This document shows positions 45,453 to 53,618 of a stretch of DNA of 64,000 nucleotides, one piece after another. Each line of letters starts with the position of its first letter. Within the stretch, counting starts at the first letter, position 1. This stretch comes from Negativibacillus massiliensis. GTDB taxonomy: Bacteria > Bacillota > Clostridia > Oscillospirales > Ruminococcaceae. The stretch is from assembly GCF_900148495.1 (NCBI RefSeq), contig NZ_FTRU01000008.1, positions 1,426,001 to 1,490,000 of the forward strand, written 5' to 3'. The notes beneath the pieces are model-generated. The model was given only the letters and a program-made list of their open reading frames with translations. It searched no databases and was not told the origin of the DNA. Position numbers and translations under genes: made by a program.

Positions 45453-46811
45453 TTATTCTTCGTCAGCTGCTTCTTCAGCGGTTTCGCCTTCTGCTTTTTT
45501 CTTGGATTTAGAAGCTGTCTTCTTTACCTTTTTCTCGGTAACTTCAGCAGATTCTTTTACCAGGTCGATTGCTTTGTTAACAGTAACGTCTTTTGCAATC
45601 TCTTTTTCTGGCAGGATGCCTTTTACTTTCTGAGCATCGATACCGTAGTTCTTAGCGATCTTCTCGTACTCAGCTTCGATATCTTCAGCAGTAGCTGTCA
45701 GGTTTTCAACTTCTGCGATCTTCTCCAGAGCCAGTCTGATCTTAACCTGTCTTTCAGCGGATTCTTTGAAGGTTTCGCGGAATGCTTTCATGTCAGAACC
45801 GGTGTAGTGCAGGTACAGGTCGAGGTTCATACCCTGGGACTGCAGACGGTAGCTGAAATCGTTAACCATCTCGTTGATCTTGTTTTCGAACATGCACTGT
45901 GGAATTTCGCCTTCCATGTTCTCGATTACGGTGGAGATCAGGCTGTTTTCCATGTCAACCTGTGCTTTATTGTCAGCTTCTTTCTGAAGTCTTTCTTTTA
46001 CGTCTTTCTTCAGTTCAGCCAGAGTATCGAACTCGCTTACGTCTTTAGCGAACTCATCGTCCAGAGCTGGCAGTTCTTTTTCCTGAACAGCGTTTACTTT
46101 TACTTTGAATACAACTGGCTGGCCTTTGAGGTCTTCTGCATGGTAATCTTCTGGGAAGGTTACATTTACATCGAACTCATCGCCTGCTGCATGGCCAACA
46201 ACCTGTTCTTCAAAGCCAGGGATGAACTGACCGGAACCGAGAACCAGTGGGAAGTTTTCGCCTTTGCCGCCTTCGAAAGCAACGCCTTCTTTGAAGCCTT
46301 CAAAGTTGATCAGAGCGGTATCGCCGTTCTTAGCAGCTCTTTCTACGTTGGTCAGACGAGAGTTTCTTTCTCTCATGCGGTCGAGCTCAGCATTTACGTC
46401 AGCAGCCATGATGGTTTCAACAGTTTTTTCTGCTTTGATGCCTTTATAGTTTTTAACAGTAACTTCTGGTTTTACAGTAACGGTAGCTTTGAAGCTGAAG
46501 CCTTTGCCCTGTTCTACCTGCAGGTCAGAAACGTTTGCACGGTCAACTGGCTCGATGTTTGCTTCTTCTACTGCTGCTTCGTATGCAGATGGGTATACCA
46601 TGTTGATTGCATCGTCATAGAAGAATTCTTTACCGTACATTTTTTCGATCATTGCCTTTGGAGCTTTACCTTTACGGAAGCCTGGCAGTGCAATCGATTT
46701 TACTTTCTTTTTATACGCTTTGTTCAGCGCATCCTGGAACTGTTCCTCGCTAACGCTTACTACCAGTTCTACTGTGTTGTTCTCAAGTTTGTTTACAGAA
46801 GTCAAACTCAT
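45453..46811 (-). CDS. tig: Trigger factor
   Basis: A 452-residue ribosome-associated chaperone and prolyl isomerase. The ribosome-docking motif PGFRKGKAP is at residues 44-52, and the FKBP-like isomerase domain lies at about 150-240 (GDTALINFEGFKEG, LGSGQFIPGFEEQVVG). The C-terminal helical arms end in a Lys/Glu-rich tail after about residue 425 that is longer than usual. It is preceded by an unusually long structured leader. Confidence 0.95.
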   Translation of the reverse strand: MSLTSVNKLENNTVELVVSVSEEQFQDALNKAYKKKVKSIALPGFRKGKAPKAMIEKMYGKEFFYDDAINMVYPSAYEAAVEEANIEPVDRANVSDLQVEQGKGFSFKATVTVKPEVTVKNYKGIKAEKTVETIMAADVNAELDRMRERNSRLTNVERAAKNGDTALINFEGFKEGVAFEGGKGENFPLVLGSGQFIPGFEEQVVGHAAGDEFDVNVTFPEDYHAEDLKGQPVVFKVKVNAVQEKELPALDDEFAKDVSEFDTLAELKKDVKERLQKEADNKAQVDMENSLISTVIENMEGEIPQCMFENKINEMVNDFSYRLQSQGMNLDLYLHYTGSDMKAFRETFKESAERQVKIRLALEKIAEVENLTATAEDIEAEYEKIAKNYGIDAQKVKGILPEKEIAKDVTVNKAIDLVKESAEVTEKKVKKTASKSKKKAEGETAEEAADEE

Positions 46812-46834
46812 TTTATATACATTCCTTTCTTTTT

Positions 46835-46998
46835 CTGTGCCGAATCCGAATCAAGCTGTCTTAAATGAACATCGCCGACTGCAAGGGTCCCTCCTATACC
46901 GAGGCTGCCAAGCAGCTTGGGACCCAGGCGATGCTATTCACACACTCCCTGGTCATCCTTTCATCGGAACAGACCCATCTTCAAAAAAGAACGGCACA
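46835..46998 (-). ncRNA. Structured 5' leader RNA of tig, unassigned
   Basis: On the minus strand a closing stem TGTGCCG/CGGCACA (46992-46998 with 46836-46842) encloses two hairpins. One is at 46951-46975 (GGTC/GACC arms with inner TCC/GGA). The other is nested, with CATCGCC/GGCGATG (46927-46933 with 46870-46876) around GGGTCCC/GGGACCC (46919-46925 with 46885-46891) and a GCTGC/GCAGC tip. An alternative partner for the 3' strand is the CTGTTCCGA run near 46965-46973. There is no T-run, so it reads into tig. It matches no riboswitch consensus I know. Confidence 0.55.
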
Positions 46999-47043
46999 AT
47001 TTTATTCTTGTCAAAGAATCTTCTTTGCAGAATGATCCAAACA

Positions 47044-47052
47044 ATTATAGCA
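47044..47052 (-). promoter_or_regulatory. Extended -10 promoter of tig
   Basis: TGCTATAAT on the minus strand (-10 at 47044-47049). The -35 is weak. It predicts a start near 47037 and a leader of about 225 bases before the tig ATG. Confidence 0.55.
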
Positions 47053-47097
47053 TATTCTTTTTAGAAATTCCACCTATTAAAGGGAATTATTTGCGAT

Positions 47098-47787
47098 TTA
47101 TCCAATCTTTTTCGGGCAAAATCCAAGAAAATCTGCCGAAACCATCTCCATTTGGACCCCATCCCACTCTCCGCGGAAAGCGTGACGGCATCCCTGTGCA
47201 TGGATATGACCATAATAGCAGCGTTTTACCGAAAATTCCTTCATCACTTCCAGAAATTCCGGAATGCTGTCCTCCATAAAGATCGGCGGATAATGGAGGA
47301 ACAAAACCTTTTCCTGATCGCTGAAACGCTGTGAGTCCTGCAAGGAAGCTCTGATGCGGCCGGCTTCACGGGAGATGATCTTTTTGTCGTGCGCCTGTCC
47401 CTGCTCAAACATCCAGCCTCGGGAACCGCAGATGCTGATCCTCTCGGCACTGATACTGTTATTGTGCAGGATGGTCAGGGTGGAAAATCCGTTTTGTTCC
47501 AGAAAAGCATCCATCTTCGCCTTGGTGGTCCACCAGTAATCGTGGTTGCCCTTCATCAGGATTTTCTTTCCCGGAAGATCATCCAGAAAAGCAAAGTCTG
47601 CCCGGGCTTCTTCGAGACTCATGCCCCAGGACACATCGCCCGGAATCACAACGGTATCTTCCTTGTTTATAATCGCCCGCCAGTTTTCTTCCAGACGCTG
47701 CATATAGTTTTTCCAGCCGCCAAAAATGTCCATCGGCTTGTTGACCGACAAGGACAGGTGGGTATCTCCGATCACAAAAAGCGACAT
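47098..47787 (-). CDS. Metallophosphoesterase (calcineurin-like)
   Basis: A 229-residue two-metal phosphoesterase. The five motifs are visible: GDTHL, GDVSWG, GNHDYWW, FLHYPP and GHIHAQG. It has no signal, so it acts in the cytoplasm. The family covers nucleotide, phosphoprotein and cyclic-dinucleotide phosphatases; the substrate is not predictable. The start is 3 bases after the zincin-like gene stop. Confidence 0.92.
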   Translation of the reverse strand: MSLFVIGDTHLSLSVNKPMDIFGGWKNYMQRLEENWRAIINKEDTVVIPGDVSWGMSLEEARADFAFLDDLPGKKILMKGNHDYWWTTKAKMDAFLEQNGFSTLTILHNNSISAERISICGSRGWMFEQGQAHDKKIISREAGRIRASLQDSQRFSDQEKVLFLHYPPIFMEDSIPEFLEVMKEFSVKRCYYGHIHAQGCRHAFRGEWDGVQMEMVSADFLGFCPKKIG

Positions 47788-47790
47788 GTA

Positions 47791-48564
47791 TCAGTTCCTT
47801 TCCAAAGTGTCAAAGATTGGGGACATAAACTTTTGCGGACCTTCCAGATAAATCTTCTCCAACTCATCGAGGTGGCTGATCAGATACAGCTTTCCGGCAA
47901 TTGCTGCAAACTTATCCCAATATCGTCCAGTTTGAGCCCGATACAGCCACTCTTCCTGCTGTGATTCGTCTTCACAGGTAAGTGCCTGATGCAATTGTGC
48001 AAGGGCAGGCTCATAATGTTCCTGTATCCACATTGATGCATCGAAGGAAGCGATTTCTTTGCCGCAGGCAAGCAGATGTGCAAATCCCTCATCAAAGCAC
48101 AGAAAACGAAGCTGTTCCTGATAGGAAGCCGTTTCTTTCAGCTGCCATTTTTTATGGAGCATGGCATGTGCTGTTTCATGGGTCATCATCTGTTGCGCAA
48201 ATCCTTGTGGGTCCTTATAGCTCAAAAAGCGCCCCATATCAAACACAATGATCTTGCTGTCGTTTCGTTCGATTACCATTGCGTCATAAGGAGCCGGAAC
48301 ACCGACTGTCAGCATAACTTCACAATCTGCCAGTTCTTTTTCAAAATCAGGAAACAGCTGTCGATAAAATTTTTCATTATCTGGTTTAAAATGAGCCAAC
48401 ATGTCAGAAATTTTATCTGTGAGCTTTTTAACCTCTTCCTGTTTGTCGTTAAGATCTGACAGGTCGAACAGATACTCGCCCTGTTGGATTTCAGAGAAAA
48501 TCCACTCTCTGGAAATATCCTTTCCTTCCAAAAATTCATCAACGATTTTCCGATTCACTAACAT
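47791..48564 (-). CDS. Zincin-like metalloprotease-fold protein, unassigned
   Basis: A 257-residue protein with no family name I recognise. It carries HETAHAMLHK (an HExxH zinc motif) near residue 130 and FDEGFAHLLA about 25 residues later, where the Glu could be the third zinc ligand of a gluzincin. The N-terminal 90 residues look helical and acidic. There is no signal peptide or membrane helix. AGGAGGG precedes the ATG at 48564; an upstream in-frame start at 48621 overlaps the neighbouring gene. It is flanked by a 66-residue gene and a phosphoesterase. Confidence 0.75.
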   Translation of the reverse strand: MLVNRKIVDEFLEGKDISREWIFSEIQQGEYLFDLSDLNDKQEEVKKLTDKISDMLAHFKPDNEKFYRQLFPDFEKELADCEVMLTVGVPAPYDAMVIERNDSKIIVFDMGRFLSYKDPQGFAQQMMTHETAHAMLHKKWQLKETASYQEQLRFLCFDEGFAHLLACGKEIASFDASMWIQEHYEPALAQLHQALTCEDESQQEEWLYRAQTGRYWDKFAAIAGKLYLISHLDELEKIYLEGPQKFMSPIFDTLERN

Positions 48565-48574
48565 GAATACCCTC

Positions 48575-48775
48575 CTAGTAACTGATGGTATTCTCTGTCC
48601 TTTTCTGCTGGGATACCACACGGTATTTTACCTTGCGGGATTTAAAGCGGAATAAGGTTTCTTCCTCTGAAAAACGATTGAACATAAAAATGCGGTCGCT
48701 GGCTGCATCCAGGCTTTTTCCCAGATTTGCCGGGTCCAGTCCCATTTCTTTAAAATAATCCTTATTTCTCATCAT
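48575..48775 (-). CDS. Small 66-residue protein, unassigned
   Basis: I do not recognise it. The start ATG overlaps the TGA of the dipeptidase gene (ATGA type), and the stop lies 10 bases before the zincin-like start, so it sits inside a tight operon and is likely real. It is basic at the C-terminus (FKSRKVKYRVVSQQKR), with no Cys, signal or helix for membranes. It could be a partner of the adjacent zincin-like protein. Confidence 0.65.
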   Translation of the reverse strand: MMRNKDYFKEMGLDPANLGKSLDAASDRIFMFNRFSEEETLFRFKSRKVKYRVVSQQKRTENTISY

Positions 48776-49704
48776 CTGACATTTTCCTCAAAGAAATGCA
48801 GCGCATTCTCAAACATGATTTTGTCTACAATGCGGCGGCTGATTCCGTTTTCCAGCATATACTCTCCAAACGATGCAAATTTTGCCGGATTGTCCATCTG
48901 GCTTTCGATACCGCCGTCAAAGTCACTGCCGCAGGCAATGACATCTTCGCCGCCCAGCTCCAGCATACGGTATACATGGCAGAACAGCTCTGCTTTGGAA
49001 TCTTTCATTTCATTGTCGGACACGAAATTATGTAACAGGTTCAAACCAACCAGACCCTTGTGCTCCACAATGTACTGGAACATTTCTTCGGTGAGGTTTC
49101 TCTTGTGGGAGCAGATGGAGCGTAGATTGGAGTGGGTTGCGATAATCGGCTTGGTTGCGATACCGCCCATCAGCTGTTCCATGCCCTTATCATTGAGGTG
49201 GGAAACATCCACGATGATGTTCTGTCTTTCCATCTCTTTGACAACCTCTCTGCCAAAATCGGTAAAGCCCATCTCCGGATTTTTGTGACCGGAAGCAAGC
49301 TCGTTTTCTCCATTCCAGGTAAGAGTCATCATCTTGACGCCGTCTTTTGCAAGCTTTTCAACATTTTCCAGCTTGCCGTCCAGCACTGCTGCACCTTCTA
49401 CCGAAAGGATTGCAGCACACTTTTTCTTTGCGGTGATTGTTTCGATGTCAGAAGGAGTGTTAACCATCTCTACGATACCATGGTGCTCTTTGAGCATCTT
49501 GTGAAAATAAGCGCGAACTCTCTCATAATATTCCACAGCATCTGCTCCTCTTTTGCTGTCCGGAATAAAGATTGCAAAAGTCTGGCACCATTTCTCAATC
49601 TCTGGAAGATATTTTAAGCTCAGCTGTGTTTTATCTGTGAGCATATTCTCTCCCAGTTCTTCCATTCTTTCAATTGTGTCACAATGCAGGTCAAACAATT
49701 TCAT
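48772..49704 (-). CDS. Membrane dipeptidase-like amidohydrolase (M19)
   Basis: About 310 residues of the M19 (renal dipeptidase) family. Metal ligands are in DLHCDT, SVEGAA, DVSHLN and ATHSN, and GSDFDGG is a further family motif. It hydrolyses L-X or X-D dipeptides. It has no signal peptide, so it is cytoplasmic despite the family name. The ATG at 49704 is chosen because GGGAGG lies 10 bases upstream; the ATG at 49713 is only one base after it. It follows yraN. Confidence 0.92.
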   Translation of the reverse strand: MKLFDLHCDTIERMEELGENMLTDKTQLSLKYLPEIEKWCQTFAIFIPDSKRGADAVEYYERVRAYFHKMLKEHHGIVEMVNTPSDIETITAKKKCAAILSVEGAAVLDGKLENVEKLAKDGVKMMTLTWNGENELASGHKNPEMGFTDFGREVVKEMERQNIIVDVSHLNDKGMEQLMGGIATKPIIATHSNLRSICSHKRNLTEEMFQYIVEHKGLVGLNLLHNFVSDNEMKDSKAELFCHVYRMLELGGEDVIACGSDFDGGIESQMDNPAKFASFGEYMLENGISRRIVDKIMFENALHFFEENVR

Positions 49705-49723
49705 CTTACTCATTCCTCCCTAC

Positions 49724-50122
49724 TTAATATTCAATGTCACAAAGTGAAAAAGCATTTTCATAATAATCAACCGATGTGACCATTCCATTCTCTGTTGTCA
49801 CACACGCGACATCAAATCTCGGCTGAAACCGTTCATAGCCTTCTTGGGTCATCAGAAAATTCTGTGCTCCCGTAAAGATCCTTCTTCGTTTTTGTGGTGT
49901 CAGTGCATCCATGGCAGAAAGCCACGAATCCTTTTTGCGGGTCTTTACTTCCACAAAAGCCAGAACATCTCCATCACAGGCTATAATATCGACTTCTTCC
50001 CTGCCGCCGCACTTTGCGTGATAATTATGGTCAACTATAGTATATCCCTTCTTTAAGAGATATTCAATCACTGCTTGTTCTCCAAGTTGACCGGTTGATC
50101 TTTTTGTTTTTTTGTTATCCAT
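49724..50122 (-). CDS. yraN: YraN/UPF0102 endonuclease-like protein
   Basis: A 132-residue member of the UPF0102 family, which has a Holliday-junction-resolvase/restriction-endonuclease-like fold. The conserved pattern is G-x-x-GE near residue 12, [10 protein letters not shown] near 45, and FVEVKTRK near 57. The biological role is unsettled. It overlaps rnhB by 8 bases, the usual neighbour. Confidence 0.93.
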   Translation of the reverse strand: MDNKKTKRSTGQLGEQAVIEYLLKKGYTIVDHNYHAKCGGREEVDIIACDGDVLAFVEVKTRKKDSWLSAMDALTPQKRRRIFTGAQNFLMTQEGYERFQPRFDVACVTTENGMVTSVDYYENAFSLCDIEY

Positions 50123-50762
50123 TTAAAATCTTCTTTAAAAAGCTGCGGCGATGAACCGGACTGATTCCATATTCTGAAATTCGTTCGTAGTGCAGCTTGG
50201 TTGGATAGCCCTTGTGTTGTTTAAAAGCATACTGAGGATAAATCTCATCCAGCTTTACAAGCTCCCGATCCCTTGTCACCTTTGCCAGAATAGATGCTGC
50301 TGCAATGGAAGCAGAGTTTGCGTCCCCCTTGATTACGGTTCGGGTGTTGTCCATGATTTTAGGGTCTTGGTTTCCATCCACCAGAAGAATATCCGGCTGG
50401 AGCTTAAAATTTTCCTTTAGGTTTTCCACCGCGCGTCCCATTGCCAGAAAGGTAGCCTGCAAAATATTGTGTTCATCAATTTCCTGTGCACTTGCTTCAC
50501 CAATTCCGTATGCCAGTGCATATTGCTTGATTGGTTCAAACAAGGCTTCTCTCTTCTTTTCTGAAAGCTTTTTGGAATCATTTAATCCGGCAAGAAGCGG
50601 ACATTTTTCCAGCAGGTCTTCCTTTGGCGGCAGAATAACTGCCGCTGCCACCACTGATCCTGCCAGAGGACCTCTTCCGGCTTCGTCCACTCCGCATACC
50701 GTCAAAAAGCCTTCCTCGCGCACCTGCTGGTCAAACAAAAATAAATCCGGCTTTTCTGTCAT
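50115..50762 (-). CDS. rnhB: Ribonuclease HII
   Basis: A 215-residue enzyme that removes ribonucleotides and RNA from RNA-DNA hybrids. The acid motif is [13 protein letters not shown] (Asp26, Glu27), LNDSKKLS follows, the late acidic residues are in LVDGN and [14 protein letters not shown], and the end is [26 protein letters not shown]. The ATG at 50762 has AGGAGG upstream; the frame is open further upstream but that extension overlaps the next gene and is not family-like. Confidence 0.95.
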   Translation of the reverse strand: MTEKPDLFLFDQQVREEGFLTVCGVDEAGRGPLAGSVVAAAVILPPKEDLLEKCPLLAGLNDSKKLSEKKREALFEPIKQYALAYGIGEASAQEIDEHNILQATFLAMGRAVENLKENFKLQPDILLVDGNQDPKIMDNTRTVIKGDANSASIAAASILAKVTRDRELVKLDEIYPQYAFKQHKGYPTKLHYERISEYGISPVHRRSFLKKILNG

Positions 50763-51109
50763 TTTGACTCCTCCTGTTTGATAAACCGCCTTTGACGAAA
50801 GCGCACCGAAACAAGCCACAGCACTCCCGCAATCAGTCCAATTTGAACCAAAAGATCCATAAATCCAAACGGAACCAGAAAACTTCCCGCAATACACAAT
50901 GCTGTAAACAAAAAGAAAAGATAGGCAATCGTGTATTCCCGCACTAGAAAACGCCGGCATGCAGTCTGATCTTCCGATTGTTCCACAACCGATTTCACAT
51001 AATCCGGCAGTGGCTCTTTGTACAGCCTGATAATTTCGCGTACAGACATGATCGCTGCAACTGCAGCGATCAGAAAGGCGGTCAATGCTGCTGTTTGTGT
51101 TGCTTGCAT
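50759..51109 (-). CDS. Small membrane protein, unassigned
   Basis: A 116-residue protein with three predicted helices (residues about 5-24, 60-80, 84-103) and a charged loop between. I do not recognise a family. It overlaps the rnhB start by 4 bases (ATGA) and has AAGGAG before its ATG, so it is translated within the rbgA-rnhB-yraN operon. Confidence 0.8.
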   Translation of the reverse strand: MQATQTAALTAFLIAAVAAIMSVREIIRLYKEPLPDYVKSVVEQSEDQTACRRFLVREYTIAYLFFLFTALCIAGSFLVPFGFMDLLVQIGLIAGVLWLVSVRFRQRRFIKQEESK

Positions 51110-51120
51110 CTGTTTCTCCT

Positions 51121-52068
51121 TTACAGCTGCTGGGAGGAATCCTGTACTGCAGTGTGAGGACGCTCCAGCGAAATGCGTCCGATTTTACCGGAACGGAACT
51201 CATCCAAAACGGTAATAGCAGCACGTTCTGTATTAACTACACCGCCCGACATCATCATACCGCGTTTTTTGCCGACCAACTCCAGCAAATCATAAGGCTC
51301 CAAACCTTCCGAGTCATTCGGTGTCACCTTAAAGCGTTCCTCCAGAAGTTTTGGATAGCGGTTGCGAAGCAGGTCCAAAAAGCGCATTGCAACCCATTCC
51401 AGATCATAAACGTCATCCTTGATTGCTCCGGTATAAGCCAGACGTTCTCCAACCTGCTTATCATCAAATTTTGGCCACAGAACACCTGGCATGTCCAGAA
51501 GTTCGATGCCGCTTTCCAGACGAACCCACTGTTTTCCACGGGTAACGCCCGGTCTGTCCTCTACCTTTACCCGCTTGCTTCCTGCAAGACGGTTAATCAG
51601 GGAGGATTTTCCAACGTTTGGAACACCTACGATCATCATGCGGATCGGACGGCTTTCCATTCCCTTTGCTTTTCTTTTTGCCAGAAGGTCAGACAAGGTA
51701 TCCCTTACTGCAGGTACCAGTTCCTTTAACCCTCTGCCCGAACGGCAATCGAGTGCCAGAGTCCGCACTCCATGGCTTTTATAATATTCCTGCCATTCTT
51801 TGGTAACGGCAGGGTCTGCGATGTCTGCCTTGTTAAAGACAACCAGACGTGGTTTATCACCGATAATTTTTTCGATTTCCGGATTGCGGCTGCTTTTTGG
51901 AATTCTGGCATCGCGCAGTTCTACCACGATATCAACCAGTCCCAGGCTTTCCTTCATCACGCGGCGGGTCTTTGCCATGTGTCCCGGGAACCACTGAATA
52001 CTCGGCGTTTGGGTCAGATATTCCTGCTCCTCTTCCATTTCCGGAGCTGTCTGCTGTTCTTTCTGCAT
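51121..52068 (-). CDS. rbgA: Ribosome biogenesis GTPase YlqF/RbgA
   Basis: About 315 residues, a circularly permuted GTPase that helps late 50S assembly. The permuted order is visible: G4 VFNKADIAD near residue 90, then G1 [14 protein letters not shown] near 165, then G3 DMPGVLWP. The start [13 protein letters not shown] is diagnostic. The ATG at 52068 follows AGGAGG; a longer in-frame start at 52104 is not supported. Confidence 0.95.
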   Translation of the reverse strand: MQKEQQTAPEMEEEQEYLTQTPSIQWFPGHMAKTRRVMKESLGLVDIVVELRDARIPKSSRNPEIEKIIGDKPRLVVFNKADIADPAVTKEWQEYYKSHGVRTLALDCRSGRGLKELVPAVRDTLSDLLAKRKAKGMESRPIRMMIVGVPNVGKSSLINRLAGSKRVKVEDRPGVTRGKQWVRLESGIELLDMPGVLWPKFDDKQVGERLAYTGAIKDDVYDLEWVAMRFLDLLRNRYPKLLEERFKVTPNDSEGLEPYDLLELVGKKRGMMMSGGVVNTERAAITVLDEFRSGKIGRISLERPHTAVQDSSQQL

Positions 52069-52121
52069 AGTTCCTCCTGTTTTGACTACAAAATATAGTT
52101 TCAAAAGTTCCTGATAAACAA

Positions 52122-52149
52122 TCAGGGCAAAATCTTCATTCTGCCCTGA
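52122..52149 (-). terminator. Terminator-like hairpin between lepB and rbgA
   Basis: An 8-base stem (52142-52149 with 52122-52129) with a 12-base loop. Only a weak T-tract follows on the minus strand, so readthrough to rbgA is likely. Confidence 0.5.
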
Positions 52150-52158
52150 CTACTCTTT

Positions 52159-52821
52159 TTATTCTTCTGCGGAAACAATATTGAGTCTTCCGGTATCGCC
52201 GATTTTTCCAAAGCGGTCAAACGGGAAGAAACGGAATAAAGTTCTTCCTACAATATATTCTTCCTTGACGGTGCCAATGGTGGTGGAGCGGCTGTCACGG
52301 GAACCATTTCGGTTATCACCCATGACAAAGATCTCTCCTTCCGGTACGGTCAGAGGGAATTCTGTTCCTTCATCCAGATAGGTCGGTTCCAGAATATATG
52401 GCTCGGAAAGCTTTTCTCCGTCCACATAAACTTCACCGGCTTCAAAATCGATGTCTACCGTCTGTCCCTCGGTCGCAATAATTCGTTTGATCAGAGTGCG
52501 GCCCTCTTCTTTGTCCGCCTCTCCGCACAAAACAACGATATCTCCTGCTTTCGGTTCATAAAACAGATTGGAAATCACCAGGCGTTCCTGATCTTCCAAG
52601 GTTGGAAGCATCGAGGTTCCGTCTACTGTTGCCGGACGGGCAATGAAAGTAAAAATCAGCAGCATCACAGCAAAAACCAGCGTCAGGGATTCGGCATACT
52701 CCAAAATTTCCTTCACTCTGTTTTTCTGTTTGCTATCTTTTTCCCCCATGTTGTATTCTGGGGATAATTCCCCAGAAAATTCCGGCTGTGCAGGGATATT
52801 TTTTTTGTTTTGGTTCTCCAT
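52159..52821 (-). CDS. lepB: Signal peptidase I
   Basis: A 220-residue membrane peptidase that removes Sec signal peptides. A single helix (about 46-60) anchors it. The Ser-Lys dyad is Ser70 (GTSMLPT) and Lys112 (TLIKRIIA), with box D MGDNRNGSRDSR near 170. The long hydrophilic N-terminal tail of about 40 residues is common in Clostridia. AGGAGG precedes the ATG. It lies between rplS and rbgA. Confidence 0.95.
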   Translation of the reverse strand: MENQNKKNIPAQPEFSGELSPEYNMGEKDSKQKNRVKEILEYAESLTLVFAVMLLIFTFIARPATVDGTSMLPTLEDQERLVISNLFYEPKAGDIVVLCGEADKEEGRTLIKRIIATEGQTVDIDFEAGEVYVDGEKLSEPYILEPTYLDEGTEFPLTVPEGEIFVMGDNRNGSRDSRSTTIGTVKEEYIVGRTLFRFFPFDRFGKIGDTGRLNIVSAEE

Positions 52822-52930
52822 CCGGTGTCCTCCTCTATCTGATCTGCCTTGTGGATATTCCCTCAGGCAGTAGTATTATCATCATAAACAAAAGAAAAAC
52901 GTAATAACGCTTTCTTTCCGAATAAAAAAC

Positions 52931-52960
52931 AAAAAGGGACAGAAGAAACTGTCCCTTTTT
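52931..52960 (-). terminator. Terminator of rplS
   Basis: A perfect 12-base stem (52949-52960 with 52931-52942) with a T-rich tail on the minus strand. Confidence 0.85.
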
Positions 52961-52969
52961 TGCGCGAAC

Positions 52970-53314
52970 TTAGCGAATCTGTTCTTTAACTTTTGCAGCT
53001 TTGCCGACACGGTCACGCAGGTAGTACAGTTTGCTTCTGCGAACTTTACCGTTTCTGGTAACAACAACTTCAGCAACGTTAGGAGAGTGCATTGGGAATA
53101 CTCTTTCTACGCCGCAGCCGTGGGAAATACGACGAACGGTGAAGGTGGAGTTGATTCCGCCTTTTTTGATACCGATAACAGTACCTTCGAAAGCCTGAAG
53201 TCTTTCTTTGTCGCCCTCTTTGATTTTAACCTGTACTCGTACAGTGTCACCTACTTCGAAAGATGGCAGTTCGTTTTTCATGCAAGACTGGGAAATTTTC
53301 TGTAATGCGTCCAT
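52970..53314 (-). CDS. rplS: 50S ribosomal protein L19
   Basis: A 114-residue ribosomal protein at the 30S-50S interface. Family marks are [34 protein letters not shown], and the end [25 protein letters not shown] precedes the ATG. It has its own strong promoter and a leader hairpin. Confidence 0.97.
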   Translation of the reverse strand: MDALQKISQSCMKNELPSFEVGDTVRVQVKIKEGDKERLQAFEGTVIGIKKGGINSTFTVRRISHGCGVERVFPMHSPNVAEVVVTRNGKVRRSKLYYLRDRVGKAAKVKEQIR

Positions 53315-53339
53315 TGATCTTTTCCTCCTTAAATTTTCA

Positions 53340-53380
53340 GATATTCATGCTGGCTTGTTGCTCTGTTGCAGAGGAATATC
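53340..53380 (-). promoter_or_regulatory. Leader hairpin of rplS (candidate L19 autoregulatory site)
   Basis: Stem GATATTC/GAATATC (53374-53380 with 53340-53346) around an inner CTCTG/CAGAG hairpin, ending 12 bases before AAGGAGG. It could be the Firmicute L19 leader type, which I cannot verify from memory. Confidence 0.55.
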
Positions 53381-53503
53381 CACTTTGAATGTCGCAATCT
53401 TTTCAAACCTTAACAGTTTTCATATTGCAGATTGTGCATCAACACTCATCTTGAATAAGAAGCAAAGCCCCTTTTCCAGACGGAAACTGTTGCATACCCG
53501 AGT

Positions 53504-53532
53504 ATTATATCATGACTTATCCGCGATTGCAA
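53504..53532 (-). promoter_or_regulatory. Promoter of rplS
   Basis: TTGCAA (53527-53532), 17 bases, TATAAT (53504-53509), minus strand. The leader is about 180 bases. The rest of the 53315-53618 gap holds no gene. Confidence 0.75.
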
Positions 53533-53618
53533 GATTTTTTTCTTACAACGCCGCTTATTCCGCCATTTTCCCCGGTTTGCACAATCCAAAATCCACCTAT
53601 CTTCCTGCTTTTGTGGTC

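Noticed and set aside
45807-46868. A 353-codon plus-strand frame opposite tig.
   Set aside because: Rich in Phe/Cys/Val as antisense of a Lys/Glu-rich gene; no start signal.
46812-47097. 6S RNA, SRP RNA or T-box for the tig leader.
   Set aside because: No T-box AGGGUGG, no SRP GGAAG tetraloop helix, and no terminator for an independent RNA. The shape is only loosely 6S-like.
50763-51224. N-terminal extension of the rnhB frame to 51224.
   Set aside because: It overlaps a small membrane protein gene with its own ribosome binding site, and the RNase HII start at 50762 has AGGAGG.
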